Shown here: in pieces, positions 16,420 through 25,732 of the stretch
How positions within the stretch are numbered: the first letter of the stretch is position 1
Layout: each line of letters starts with the position of its first letter
Program-made: the position numbers and the translations under genes
Source of the DNA: Streptomyces europaeiscabiei
GTDB lineage: Bacteria > Actinomycetota > Actinomycetes > Streptomycetales > Streptomycetaceae
NCBI RefSeq assembly: GCF_036346855.1
Contig: NZ_CP107841.1
Span: 2,170,001 to 2,234,000 of the forward strand
Reading direction: 5' to 3'
DNA: 64,000 bases
The notes under the pieces: model-generated
Database searches by the model: none
Told to the model about the DNA's origin: nothing
What the model saw: only the letters and a program-made list of their open reading frames with translations

Positions 16420-16500
16420 GGAGCCCCCCAAGGGGCGCGGGGCTGCGACGTCTGCGGCTCCGCCGCGTGGGCGCGACCAGCCACAACCGCCCCGCAGGTT
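16420..16500. repeat. dispersed intergenic repeat, variant copy
   Basis: Contains AAGGGGCGCGGGGCTGCGAC, TGCGGCTCCGCCGCGTG and GCGCGACCAGCCACAACCG. The middle piece recurs at 31.85 kb and the outer pieces at 34.7 and 49.9 kb. It lies between the SDR promoter and the namZ-like gene. Confidence 0.6.
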
Positions 16501-16567
16501 ACAAACCACCCGCGGGAGCGCTTAGCTTGCGTATACGCCGCTTCCCGCGACCCGGAGGTCACCCCCC

Positions 16568-17821
16568 ATGCGCCTCTCCCGCCGCACCTTCCTCGCCGCC
16601 TCCACGGCAGCCACCGCTTCCACAGCCGCCACCGCGAGCCTCACCACCGCTCCCCCGGCCGGGGCAGCCCGCCAAGGGCTTCGTACCGGCTTCGAGCGTC
16701 TGGCCGCCGACGGCTACCGAACCCTGGGCGGTCAGAAGGTCGGCATCGTCACCAACCCCACCGGCATCACCGAGGACGCCCGCCACATCGTCGACGTGAT
16801 GCACGCCGACGACCGCGTGGACCTCACAGCCGTCTTCGGCCCGGAGCACGGCTTCCGGGGCACCGCCCAGGCCGGCGGCTCCGAGGGCCGCCACGACGAC
16901 CCGGCGACCGGGCTGCCGGTCTACGACACGTACCTGAAGAGCGGCCGCCCCCTCGCGGACATCTTCACCGCCTCCGGCGTGGACACGGTCGTCTTCGACA
17001 TCCAGGACGTGGGCGCCCGCTTCTACACGTACATCTGGACGCTGTACGACTGCATGGAGGCGGCCCAGCTCGCCGGGAAGCGTTTCGTCGTGCTGGACCG
17101 GCCGAACCCGATCACCGGGCGGAGCGCCCAAGGACCCGTGCTGCACAAGGAGTTCGCGACGTTCGTCGGGCGGCAGCCCATCTCCCAGGCGCACGGGATG
17201 ACGGTGGCGGAGCTGGCAGGGCTGTTCAACGAGGAGTTCCTCACCAAGCCCGTGCCGCTGGAGACCGTACCGATGTCGGGCTGGAAGCGGTCGCGGTTCC
17301 ACGACGACTCCGGGCTGCCCTGGGTGCCGCCGAGCCCGAACATGCCGACGCCGGACACCGCGCTCGTGTACGCGGGCACGTGTCTCTTCGAGGGGACGAA
17401 CCTGTCGGAGGGGCGCGGCACCACACGGCCGTTCGAACTGCTGGGCGCGGAGGGCGTCGACCGGAGGTGGGCGGCCGCCGCGAACGAGCTCGGGCTGCCC
17501 GGCGCGCACTTCAGGGAGGCCTACTTCGCGCCGACGTTCTCCAAGTTCCAGGGGAAGACCATCGGGGGTGTGCAGATCCATGTCCACGACCGGGCCGCGT
17601 ACGACCCGGTGCGCACCGGGATCGGCCTCCTGGTGACCGCCAGGAAGGTGTGGAGCGGCTTCGCCTGGCGTCCGGACAACTGGATCGACAAGCTGACCGG
17701 TTCGGCGCGGGTGCGGACGATGATCGACGCGGGGGCCGACACGGACGCGATCGTGGCGGGCTGGCAGGAGGAGCTGGCGGCGTTCCGCAAAGTACGCAAG
17801 GAGTACTTGCTGTACCGATAA
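16568..17821 (+). CDS. secreted exo-beta-N-acetylmuramidase, NamZ/DUF1343 family
   Basis: 417 residues. A Tat signal peptide is evident (RLSRRTFLAAS, then an Ala-rich hydrophobic stretch ending near ARQG, residue 35). The rest is the DUF1343 domain: KVGIVTNPTGI, FGPEHGFRG, DIQDVGARFYTYIWTL, LDRPNPI, SPNMPTPDTALVYAGTCLFEGTNLSEGRGTT. This family was shown to release terminal MurNAc from peptidoglycan fragments (NamZ, GH171), so a role in cell wall recycling or scavenging outside the cell is expected. ATG 16568 follows a GGAGGTCACCCCCC leader. Confidence 0.88.
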   Translation: MRLSRRTFLAASTAATASTAATASLTTAPPAGAARQGLRTGFERLAADGYRTLGGQKVGIVTNPTGITEDARHIVDVMHADDRVDLTAVFGPEHGFRGTAQAGGSEGRHDDPATGLPVYDTYLKSGRPLADIFTASGVDTVVFDIQDVGARFYTYIWTLYDCMEAAQLAGKRFVVLDRPNPITGRSAQGPVLHKEFATFVGRQPISQAHGMTVAELAGLFNEEFLTKPVPLETVPMSGWKRSRFHDDSGLPWVPPSPNMPTPDTALVYAGTCLFEGTNLSEGRGTTRPFELLGAEGVDRRWAAAANELGLPGAHFREAYFAPTFSKFQGKTIGGVQIHVHDRAAYDPVRTGIGLLVTARKVWSGFAWRPDNWIDKLTGSARVRTMIDAGADTDAIVAGWQEELAAFRKVRKEYLLYR

Positions 17822-17927
17822 ACCGATAATGGGCGTCAAGAGCCCTTCGTGACCTATGGCCATCCCTCGCCGTTGGCAGGACCATGCGCCTGAGCGCATT
17901 ACCGACGGGGGCCGAAGGGGGCTCGTC

Positions 17928-19247
17928 ATGGCGGATCCGGAAATGAGCGTGACTCCCTACTGGGAACTGACCTTCGACGCGGACGGCGACGTGGACACCG
18001 GTCAGCGGGACCGGCTGCTCGACGGGGTCCGCAGGCGCGGGGTCGTGGACCTGGTCGTCTTCGCACACGGCTGGAACAGCGACCGGTCCGGCGCGACCCG
18101 CCTGTACAGCCGCTTCCTCGCCCCGTTCCCGGCGCTCGCGCCGCACGCGAAGCTGGGGTACGTGGGCGTGCTGTGGCCCTCGATGCGGTTCTCGGACGAG
18201 CCGATCCCTGACCTCGAGCCGGTCCCGGCCGTGGCGCCCAGCCGACCCGCACTGGACAAGAGCACCCGGCACGCGCTGCTGGAGGTCTTCCCCGGGCGGG
18301 CCACCGTGGTCGAGCAGCTCGCGCGGCTGCTGAACCAACGGCCGCACGACGGCGCCTCGTTGGAGGAGTACGGGCGGCTCGTACGACTGCTGGTGGAGGT
18401 GGCGCCGCAGGGACCGCAGGCGGCGTTCACTGCGGACACCATCGCGGAGGGAGTGCCGGAGGGCACGCCCGGGATGCTGTGCGGGGACGCGGCGACGGTG
18501 TGCGCGGACTTCGCGGCGGCGCTGGCGGAGGTCGAGGCCTCGGGGGTGATGACCGGGGCCGTGCCCGCCTTGCCGCAGGCCTGGGACGGCGCCCATGAAC
18601 TCCTGCGTCAGGCCACGTACTTCGCGATGAAGCGCCGGGCGGGGACGGTCGGCGAGCGTGGGCTCGGGCGGCTGCTCGGGCAGCTCGCGCGCACGGCTCC
18701 GAACGTGCGGGTGCACCTCGTCGGGCACAGCTTCGGCGCGCGTCTCGTGTCGTTCGCGCTGCGCGGGCTGCCCGAAGGGGTGCACACCGTGAAGTCGGTG
18801 ACGCTCCTTCAGGCGGCCTTCTCCCACTACGCGTTCGCGGCGCGCCTGCCCCACGACGCACGCGCGAGCGGCGTCCTGAACGGTCAGCACAAGCGCATCG
18901 ACGGGCCGTTGGTGTGCTGCCACTCCAAGCACGACTCGGCGCTGGGCACGATCTACCCGCTCGCCTCCCGGATGGCGGGCGACGCGCGGACGGTGCTGGG
19001 CCTGAGCGTGAACAGCCTCCTCGGCGCCAAGTGGGGGGCCCTCGGCTACGGCGGGGTGCAGGCCGTCAAGGGCACCCGGTCGTTCAGGCTGGCCGACGCC
19101 CTCAAGACCCGACTGCCGGCATCGGGTTGCGTGAACATCGACGCGGCGGCGGTGGTCAGACGCGGAGGCGCACCGTCCGGCGCCCACAGCGACATCTGCC
19201 ACCAGGAGTTGGCGAGGGTGGTGCTGGCGGCGGGCCGTATCGCCTGA
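17928..19247 (+). CDS. alpha/beta-hydrolase-like protein, conserved in Streptomyces
   Basis: 439 residues. The N-terminal VDLVVFAHGWNSDRSGATRLY strand-turn and the later VHLVGHSFGARLVSFAL carry the oxyanion HG and the nucleophile elbow G-H-S-F-G of the alpha/beta-hydrolase fold. CCHSKHDSALG in the C-terminal half is a plausible Asp/His segment of the triad. Homologues are sometimes labelled serine/threonine kinase, but no kinase motif is visible. No signal peptide. The substrate is unknown. ATG 17928 with GAAGGGGG upstream. Confidence 0.7.
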   Translation: MADPEMSVTPYWELTFDADGDVDTGQRDRLLDGVRRRGVVDLVVFAHGWNSDRSGATRLYSRFLAPFPALAPHAKLGYVGVLWPSMRFSDEPIPDLEPVPAVAPSRPALDKSTRHALLEVFPGRATVVEQLARLLNQRPHDGASLEEYGRLVRLLVEVAPQGPQAAFTADTIAEGVPEGTPGMLCGDAATVCADFAAALAEVEASGVMTGAVPALPQAWDGAHELLRQATYFAMKRRAGTVGERGLGRLLGQLARTAPNVRVHLVGHSFGARLVSFALRGLPEGVHTVKSVTLLQAAFSHYAFAARLPHDARASGVLNGQHKRIDGPLVCCHSKHDSALGTIYPLASRMAGDARTVLGLSVNSLLGAKWGALGYGGVQAVKGTRSFRLADALKTRLPASGCVNIDAAAVVRRGGAPSGAHSDICHQELARVVLAAGRIA

Positions 19248-19291
19248 CCACGGCCCGCCGCCTTCGTTCTCGCCCGCTCACTCGTCGGCGC

Positions 19292-22108
19292 TCACCTGTG
19301 CGAGGTGAACTCCACGACCTGCTGGTAGGTCGGCCGGTTCTGCCAGCTGATCTTGTTGTGCTTGATGCCTCCCAGGGGCTGCTGGATGATCGAGTCGGCG
19401 CACCACTGGTCGCCCGCCGAGCAGTACGCGTCACCGGGGTAGACCTGCGCGGCGGTCTTGCCTGCCGCCTCCTTGAGGGTGTTGATCAGCAGGGTGCGGC
19501 AGGCGCTGAGGCTGCCGCCCCCGCAGTACTGGTTCGCCAGCGGACCCCGTACGGTCTCGCCCAGCACCGAGCGGATGTCCTTGTCGACGTAGCTCCACCA
19601 GCCGTACTGGAAGGAGCTGCCGGCGTGGGAGCCGGTCGGGCCGTGCGCGGCCGACGGGGACTCGTCGATGGGAAGGTTGGCGGCGATGGCGGTGTACAGG
19701 TCGGTACCGAGGCCCGGTTCGAACTCGGCCTTCACCAGCAGCGGCCACCAGGCGTCCAGGATGCGGATCGCCTCGGCGTTGGCGTAGGTCTTGGAGCCGG
19801 CGGAGGTCTCCGTGCGTTTGGAGCCGGAGGTGACCCAGGCCTGGAGCTTGGAGACCGCCGCGGCGGCCGCGGAGTCCGTGACCGTGCTGCTGTTGACGAC
19901 CTTGAGCAGGTCCGGGACGACGTCCTCGGCCCGAAGGTCGGCCAGGCCCGCCTCGGCCATGGCCTTCGTCAGCGAGGCCCGGGTGACGCCGCCCGCGGCG
20001 ACCAGTCTCTTCACCCGGTCGTCGAGGAGGTTGCCGCGGTGGACGGAACCGTCGCCCCACGAGGCGCTGGTGTAGTCCGCGGCCTGCTTGTTGTTCCAGG
20101 AGATGTAGTAGTCCTGGTCCATGGAGTTGGGGTGGGCGGAGGGCGCGGTGTAGTCGGCGGTGTTGGTGGTGGGGTTCCAGTTCCGCCACTCGTACGCCGA
20201 CTGCGCCCAGGCCGGGAACTCGGGGTCGACGGCCGCGGCGCGCACCGGGTTGTCGCCGCTGTTGTAGTACGCGGTGCGGGTGGAGTCGGCGTAGAACCAG
20301 TTGAAGGTGTAGTTGATGTTCTGGACGGCCTTCTGGAAGGTCTCCGGGCCCTTGACGTAGTCCGGGTCGTTCAGCATCTGGAAGCCGATGATCGACTCGG
20401 CCTCGTTCAGGTACGAGGAGCGCAGGGTGGTGTAGGCGACCTTCTTGCCGTCGACCGTGGCGCGGTGCGTCACGGGGCCGTACTTGGTGCGCCAGACCTG
20501 CATGCGGTAGGAGCCGGCCGGGGTGGAGTCGGCGGTGGTGGGCTTCCAGGAGTTGGTCTGCTCGATCTTCTCCATGGCCGTGCAGGTGCCGTGGTACAGG
20601 TAGTGGACGTCGTCCTGGCACAGCTCGACCGCGTACGCGTCGATGATGTCCTGGCCGGAGGTGGTGGCGCTCCAGGCGTAGTCCTGGCCCCGGCCGAGTT
20701 CGATGTACATGCTCAGGCCCGCGAAGGAGGCGCCGCGGGCGCTGATGCCAGGTCCCTGGATCTCCTGGAGCATGAGCAGCTGCGGGGCGAAGTAACCGGT
20801 CTGGGGCCCGAAGACGGCGACGGGGTGACCGCTCGCGGTGTGCTCGCCGCTGACGACGAGGGCGTTGGACATGCCGCGCCGGGCGGAGCTGAGGGCGCTG
20901 TCGGTGGCCTCGGTCGAGACGGTCGTGGAGGCTGCCGTGGCCGCGCTGCCGGTGCGGTCGTGGACCAGCGGCTCCTCGGTGACGGTGCCGTCGTCGGGGA
21001 GGGCCATGCCCTGCGGGTTCGCGGGCTTGGTGGCGTAGGGGAAGCTGCCGTCGTGGACGGTGAGGGCGGCCTCGGGGTCGTTGCGCTCGCGGAAGGACTC
21101 CCAGACCTTGGTGCCCTCGGTGACACCGTACTTCTCCTGGGCGGCCAGCAGGGACAGGGCGTTGTTGACCTCGCCGCCGCCCCCCGAGCCGAAGAGGGCG
21201 CCGATGACGGAGGCCAGGGCGACCAGGTCGGTGGGCTTGAACTTCTCGATGGTGCCGGCGTTGGTGACGGAGTCCTTGTGGCCGGTCAGGACGTACTCGC
21301 CGGGGTAGTTGCGGGCGCTGTCGGAGGCGTCGATGTAGGCGTTGATGCCGGCGACATAGGCGTTGACGTCGGCGAGGGCCAGCTGCCCGCGCTCGCCGTT
21401 GGAGGCCACCGCCTTGTCGATCTGGGCCTGGAGGTCGGCCTCGGTGTAGGGGGCGTGGCGCCAGAACTCCTGCTCCAGGCCCTGGTTGGACGCGGCGCCA
21501 CCGGCGAACGGGGTCAGCTTGCCGCGGCCGACGTGCCGGAAGACATCCATCAGCCACAGCCGGTCCTGGGCGGCCGCGTAGCCCGCGCCGAACTCGGTGC
21601 CGTAGCGGGTGGTGCCCGTGATGTGCGGCACACCGGTCTTCTTGTCACGGACGATCGTGACGTCGGTGCGGCCGGCCGGGTTCAGGGTGGAGGCGACCTG
21701 GCCGGAGGGGACACCGAAGGAGGCGTCGTTGAAGAAGGTGTTGATCGTGGAGTTGGTGAGGCCCGAGTAGCCGGTGGCCAGGTTGTTGTAGGGGCCGAGC
21801 TGGTTGCTCGCGTTCTCCGGCATGGAGCCGAAGGCCTGGTTGAGGAGGATCTGGGCGAGGGTCGCGTTGCCGTTCTGGCCGGGCGGCAGGATGTCGGAAC
21901 ACTGTCCGCCGCAGTGGTCGGTCACCGCCGCCGCCTCCGCGACGGCGGCGGTGTCGGCTGCCGCCGCTGGGGAAGCAGGGGAAAGAGGTGACAAAAGACC
22001 GGCAACGAGTGCGCATATGGAGGCGGCCTTGAGGAACTCCGGGAATCCACGGGGAGTTCTCAGTCTGTCGAGTGCGGTGTGTGAGGTGCGTGGGGTGCGC
22101 CAGGGCAT
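19292..22108 (-). CDS. secreted penicillin-acylase-family Ntn hydrolase
   Basis: 938 residues. A long signal peptide (hydrophobic core about residues 27-50, SPASPAAAADT cut region) precedes the alpha-chain region (GVPHITGTTRYGTEFGAGYAAAQDRLWLMD). The self-processing site with the nucleophile Ser414 is in RRGMSNALVVSG, matching the SNA/SNNW start of the beta chain. The rest carries the beta-chain core (Asn near NYTFNW). Members cleave amides such as penicillins, aculeacin-type lipopeptides or acyl-homoserine lactones. The very strong RBS (AGGAGGAG) and length are normal for large actinomycete acylases. The substrate cannot be told from sequence. Confidence 0.88.
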   Translation of the reverse strand: MPWRTPRTSHTALDRLRTPRGFPEFLKAASICALVAGLLSPLSPASPAAAADTAAVAEAAAVTDHCGGQCSDILPPGQNGNATLAQILLNQAFGSMPENASNQLGPYNNLATGYSGLTNSTINTFFNDASFGVPSGQVASTLNPAGRTDVTIVRDKKTGVPHITGTTRYGTEFGAGYAAAQDRLWLMDVFRHVGRGKLTPFAGGAASNQGLEQEFWRHAPYTEADLQAQIDKAVASNGERGQLALADVNAYVAGINAYIDASDSARNYPGEYVLTGHKDSVTNAGTIEKFKPTDLVALASVIGALFGSGGGGEVNNALSLLAAQEKYGVTEGTKVWESFRERNDPEAALTVHDGSFPYATKPANPQGMALPDDGTVTEEPLVHDRTGSAATAASTTVSTEATDSALSSARRGMSNALVVSGEHTASGHPVAVFGPQTGYFAPQLLMLQEIQGPGISARGASFAGLSMYIELGRGQDYAWSATTSGQDIIDAYAVELCQDDVHYLYHGTCTAMEKIEQTNSWKPTTADSTPAGSYRMQVWRTKYGPVTHRATVDGKKVAYTTLRSSYLNEAESIIGFQMLNDPDYVKGPETFQKAVQNINYTFNWFYADSTRTAYYNSGDNPVRAAAVDPEFPAWAQSAYEWRNWNPTTNTADYTAPSAHPNSMDQDYYISWNNKQAADYTSASWGDGSVHRGNLLDDRVKRLVAAGGVTRASLTKAMAEAGLADLRAEDVVPDLLKVVNSSTVTDSAAAAAVSKLQAWVTSGSKRTETSAGSKTYANAEAIRILDAWWPLLVKAEFEPGLGTDLYTAIAANLPIDESPSAAHGPTGSHAGSSFQYGWWSYVDKDIRSVLGETVRGPLANQYCGGGSLSACRTLLINTLKEAAGKTAAQVYPGDAYCSAGDQWCADSIIQQPLGGIKHNKISWQNRPTYQQVVEFTSHR

Positions 22109-22442
22109 GGCAGCTCCTCCTGACAGGGGTGGGCCGGATGTTACCGCCGGTATCCCCGGCTTTGAAGATGAACATGCGTCACGTTTTTTGGATCACCGCC
22201 GCCGGACAGGTGACTGACAGCGTGAACAGGTACTCAGAAGTAGTCGTAAGCAGACGAGAAGAAGTCAGAGGCAGTCAGACGTAGGCAGGAATGGTCCGTG
22301 AACGGCTCAGTAGACGACTTATGGAGGTCATCGGAAATCGGATGGAGCCGAATCGCGTGTCGATACGTCTATTCGGCGACGTCCCGACGACGACGCCGAA
22401 GTGACCGAAGTACAGGTGCAGGTGTGACGGAGGTGCAGGGCG
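22109..22442. other. intergenic region, divergent promoters
   Basis: A 334-bp gap between the penicillin-acylase-family gene (minus) and a hypothetical gene (plus). It is less GC-rich than its surroundings, contains several CAGACG/CAGTCAGA-like short repeats at 22238-22280, and a poly-T run (GTTTTTTGG, about 22178-22186). I see no gene or clear operator. Confidence 0.5.
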
Positions 22443-23045
22443 ATGGCCGGTTTCCGGAGTCTGGCAAGACAGGTGCGAGATCCCAGGTGCGATCTGGCAC
22501 TGCGGCGCTATTCGCTGCGCAAGTGCCTTGAGAGGTTCGCCCCCTACGGGCATCGGGCGACATGGGACCACCTGTGCTCACGGGCCGGGTTCGGCCCCGA
22601 GGACCGCAACCCCGACCCGGCGCGGCTCGTGGCCGCACTGGAGGAGTTGGAGGAGGCCCGCTCCGTCTGGCTCGACTACGAGGTGCAGTTCGCGCAGCGC
22701 CGCAAGAAGGAGAAGCACGACGGGCTGCGCAGGCCGGGCACTGTCGACGACTGGCACCGGCTGACCTGGGGCGGATTCGGGGTCGCCTGGTGCGACGACC
22801 CGAAGGTCCATCCCCGTGAACCGATGGCGGAGGTACTGCGCCGGCTCATCGCCGCGCTGGAGCGCGAACCGGGCTCGACCTGCCCGGTGTGCGACGGCGA
22901 GCGCCTCGTCTGGATGTACGACCTGGCCCACGAACCGTCCTCGGGCCCTGCCTGCACGGAGTGCGGAATCGTGGTGCCACGACCGGTGCTCACCCCCGAG
23001 GCCCTGGTGGAGTCCAGGCGCGGACGACTGCTGATCTCGGCGTAG
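22443..23045 (+). CDS. hypothetical protein with C-terminal zinc ribbon
   Basis: 200 residues, not recognised. The N-terminal two thirds are helical and charged with many Trp and Arg; the C-terminal part has two CxxC knuckles (STCPVCDG about residue 143 and PACTECG about 168), a likely treble-clef or zinc ribbon. No signal or membrane segment. A strong bidirectional-looking terminator follows. The gene is probably real given codon use and the RBS-like GGAGGTGCAGGGCG upstream. Confidence 0.65.
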   Translation: MAGFRSLARQVRDPRCDLALRRYSLRKCLERFAPYGHRATWDHLCSRAGFGPEDRNPDPARLVAALEELEEARSVWLDYEVQFAQRRKKEKHDGLRRPGTVDDWHRLTWGGFGVAWCDDPKVHPREPMAEVLRRLIAALEREPGSTCPVCDGERLVWMYDLAHEPSSGPACTECGIVVPRPVLTPEALVESRRGRLLISA

Positions 23046-23050
23046 CGCGG

Positions 23051-23080
23051 CGGGGGTGCGCCGGGGATGCCGCACCCCCG
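23051..23080. terminator. terminator hairpin between convergent genes
   Basis: CGGGGGTGCG (23051-23060) and CGCACCCCCG (23071-23080) form a perfect 10-bp stem with a 10-nt loop. It sits just after the stop of the zinc-ribbon gene and downstream of the convergent gene ending at 23132. Confidence 0.7.
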
Positions 23081-23131
23081 TGCATGAGCACGTACGGCGC
23101 ACAGGTACGACGCACAGGCAGGGCGTGACGA

Positions 23132-23653
23132 CTACGGCTTCTTGACGTCCGTGTGGATGGCGAGCTTGAACTCGGCGAGGGTGAGCGTCGTGGCCCGCCC
23201 GGTGTCCCCCGACCCACGCGCGGACACCTTCAGCCCGAGCGGCATGCCCTTGTCCACGAACATCTGCCACATGTAGGTGCGGAACTGGCCGCCCCGCGTG
23301 GACGCGCTGTCCGTCGTGCCCGTCGAGTCGTACTTCTTCTTGGTCAGGTTCAGGGGATCGCGCACGAAGCGGGCCCGGTGCTCCAGTGTCCTCGGGTCCG
23401 CCTCCCAGAACACCATCGCCGAGAGCACGCCCCAGCCGTCATGGCTGGGCCAGATCAGTCCGGAGCGCGGGTCGGGGAACTTCGACGCGGTGTCGCCGCC
23501 GTGCGCCGGGTCGTGCATCTTCCAGGGGTCGTAGGACTCCGCGGTCTTCTCGTACGGGAAGCGCACCAGGTGGTAGCCGTCGGAGTCGTAGCTGATCCTC
23601 TGGACGCCCGAGTGTGCCTTCTCCCACTTCAACGAACATATGACGACGCTCAT
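23132..23653 (-). CDS. hypothetical protein
   Basis: 173 residues, not recognised. Rich in aromatic residues (SGLIWPSHDGWGVLSAMVFWEADP). Ends in KKP; no signal peptide, membrane helix or Cys pairs. ATG 23653 is preceded by GGAAGGGGCGCT, a good RBS; longer in-frame starts look like non-coding, Pro/Arg-rich translation. Confidence 0.6.
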   Translation of the reverse strand: MSVVICSLKWEKAHSGVQRISYDSDGYHLVRFPYEKTAESYDPWKMHDPAHGGDTASKFPDPRSGLIWPSHDGWGVLSAMVFWEADPRTLEHRARFVRDPLNLTKKKYDSTGTTDSASTRGGQFRTYMWQMFVDKGMPLGLKVSARGSGDTGRATTLTLAEFKLAIHTDVKKP

Positions 23654-23774
23654 CAGCGCCCCTTCCCTTGCCGGGGGGCGTGCCGTACCGCCCCCTCCGT
23701 GTCCATGACACAGCCTCGGCGAAAGCGGTTGCACCGCAGGGGCGAAACGCGCCGGGGAGCGTCGATTCACAGGT

Positions 23775-24584
23775 TCACGGCAGGCGGTCCCAGCGCTCCG
23801 GCGCGGGCAGCCCGAGTACGCCGGCGCGCACGGCGAGGCCGTAGTCCAGGGGTTCGATGCGGGCGGGCGCCTCAGCGGCGAGCCAGGTCTGCAGGTCGCG
23901 TACGACGGTGCTCTCGATGTCGGGGTCGAGCCGGGAGAACGGTGGAGCGTCGAGCAGCAGATCGTCGATCCACGAGTCGACGCAGCGCGCGAGATGCGCG
24001 TCGGCCTCCGGGCCCGCGGGCCAGCGGTCGAGCAGCGGCACGACGGTGCCGAGGAGCGCGACGCAGGCCTCGAAGACGCCAGCGACCGGCTGTGGCGGGC
24101 GGGCCTTCGCCAGGTTGTCCTCCCACCAGGCGTGGACGAACGCCTCGACGGCGGCGGCCTGTTCGGCGGGCCACCGGCGCCAGTCGACCTCGCTCAGCCC
24201 GAGGGGCTCCCACCCCACGCGGGCGGCCAGTGTGCCGTCCGCCAGTGCCCGCGCGCCCTGCGGCAGCAGTCGGCGCATCGCGGCGGGATGGTCATCGAAG
24301 TGGTCGCGCACCTCGAACAGGAAACGCTCCAGCACGTCCGGCGGCACGCGCGTGTACGGCGTGCGCAGGTACGCGGTCTCCTCGGGCAGATGGCAGCGGC
24401 CGCACCCGGTCTCGTTCGGGCTGGAGAAGCCGTCGAAGATCGTGTCGATGTCGGCGAGTGCGGCCTCAAGGGCGGCTGAGAACAAGGGAGTCGATCCCGT
24501 CGGTACTCCGTGCCGCGCCCGTCCACTCCCGTGTCCGGCGGCCGAAGATCGCGACCCTACCAGCCGCAAATCCCCTCGCTCCAC
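23775..24584 (-). CDS. hypothetical protein with a CxxCH motif
   Basis: 269 residues from GTG 24584; not recognised. Mostly helical and rich in Trp and Glu. A single GCGRCHLPEET sequence near residue 60 matches CxxCH, but there is no signal peptide, so heme attachment is unlikely and metal binding is more plausible. The gene is divergent from the RNA ligase, with 71 bp between the two starts. A start further in, at a TTG near 24488, cannot be excluded because the first 30 residues are low in family-like features. Confidence 0.6.
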   Translation of the reverse strand: MERGDLRLVGSRSSAAGHGSGRARHGVPTGSTPLFSAALEAALADIDTIFDGFSSPNETGCGRCHLPEETAYLRTPYTRVPPDVLERFLFEVRDHFDDHPAAMRRLLPQGARALADGTLAARVGWEPLGLSEVDWRRWPAEQAAAVEAFVHAWWEDNLAKARPPQPVAGVFEACVALLGTVVPLLDRWPAGPEADAHLARCVDSWIDDLLLDAPPFSRLDPDIESTVVRDLQTWLAAEAPARIEPLDYGLAVRAGVLGLPAPERWDRLP

Positions 24585-24655
24585 CCCTTTCCCGTAAGGA
24601 CAGTTGGGGGGCGATGAAACAGCCCTGAGCGACCCAGGAACCGAGGAGAGCCCCG

Positions 24656-25732
24656 ATGTCGACGCTGCGTGTCACCGCCGAAGTGCTGACGATCCACGAA
24701 CACCCCAACGCCGACGCGCTGGAACTGGCCCAGGTCGGCCTGTACCGAGCCGTCGTGGCGAAGGGCGCGTACCGCACCGGTGACACCGCCGTCTACATCC
24801 CCGAGCAGTCCGTGCTCCCGGCCGGGCTGATCGAGGAGCTGGGGCTGACCGGACGGCTCGCGGGGAGCAGGTCGGACCGGGTGAAGGCGGTACGGCTGCG
24901 GGGCGAACTGTCACAGGGCATCGTCTGCCGTCCGCGGGCGCTCGCGGACGTGGACCTGACGGCCGCCGTCGCTGACGGCACGGACTTCGCGGAGCGGCTC
25001 GGCATCGTCAAATGGGTGCCGCCGATCCCGCCCACGATGAGCGGCGAGGTCGAGTCGGCGCCGGAACTGCTGCCCTGGGTCGACATCGAGAACATCCAGC
25101 GCTACCCCGACATCTTCACGCCCGGCGAACGGATCGTCCTGACGGAGAAGCTGCACGGTACGGCCTGCCTGGTGACGTACTTCACCGAGGACGGCCGCGT
25201 CCAGGTGTCCTCGAAGGGCTTCGGCTCGAAGTACCTCGCCCTGAAGGAGGACCCGCGCAACCTGTACTGGCGTGCCGTCCACGGCCACAAGGTCGCCGAG
25301 GCCGCGGCGCGGCTCGCCGAGCGGCTGGGGGCACGCCGGGTCGGGATCTTCGGCGAGGTGTACGGCGCCGGGGTGCAGGACCTGTCGTACGGCGCCGACG
25401 GCCGTCGCGAGACGCTCGGGTACGCCGTGTTCGACGTCTCCGCCGACATCGACGGCCAGGTCCGCTGGCTGGACTCGGCCGAGCTGTCCGAGCTGCTCGA
25501 CGGCGAACTGCCGCTGGTGCCCAAGCTGTACGAGGGCCCGTACGCCATCGACCGGGTGCTGGAGGTGGCCACCGGCCGGGAGACGGTCTCCGGGCGCGAT
25601 CTGCATCTGCGTGAGGGGGTCGTGATCCGGCCGGCCACCGAACGGTACAGCCCGGTGACCGGCGGGCGCGCCGTCGCCAAGGCGGTCAGCCCGGCGTATC
25701 TGACCCGTAAGGGCGGCACCGAGTACGAGTGA
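24656..25732 (+). CDS. RNA ligase (ATP), Rnl5/DraRnl-like
   Basis: 358 residues. The N-terminal OB-like module (residues 1-125) precedes the nucleotidyltransferase domain: motif I EKLHGT with Lys165 as the predicted AMP acceptor, motif III IFGEVYG, motif IIIa/IV REGVVIRP and motif V VAKAVS. This two-domain order is that of the Deinococcus radiodurans RNA ligase family (Rnl5), which seals nicked duplexes when the 3'-OH side is RNA. The enzyme is probably an RNA repair ligase. It is divergent from the CxxCH protein gene; no RtcB, Pnkp or Hen1-type partner is adjacent. ATG at 24656. Confidence 0.85.
   Translation: MSTLRVTAEVLTIHEHPNADALELAQVGLYRAVVAKGAYRTGDTAVYIPEQSVLPAGLIEELGLTGRLAGSRSDRVKAVRLRGELSQGIVCRPRALADVDLTAAVADGTDFAERLGIVKWVPPIPPTMSGEVESAPELLPWVDIENIQRYPDIFTPGERIVLTEKLHGTACLVTYFTEDGRVQVSSKGFGSKYLALKEDPRNLYWRAVHGHKVAEAAARLAERLGARRVGIFGEVYGAGVQDLSYGADGRRETLGYAVFDVSADIDGQVRWLDSAELSELLDGELPLVPKLYEGPYAIDRVLEVATGRETVSGRDLHLREGVVIRPATERYSPVTGGRAVAKAVSPAYLTRKGGTEYE

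Noticed and set aside
17928..19247. Serine/threonine protein kinase, a label I recall for homologues
   Set aside because: No Gly-rich loop, HRD or DFG; alpha/beta-hydrolase motifs are present instead.
18914..21991. A 1025-codon open frame antisense to the penicillin-acylase-family gene
   Set aside because: Shadow of the acylase; no recognisable domain and it starts inside another gene.
23775..24584. Cytochrome c
   Set aside because: CxxCH without signal peptide or other heme-protein features.
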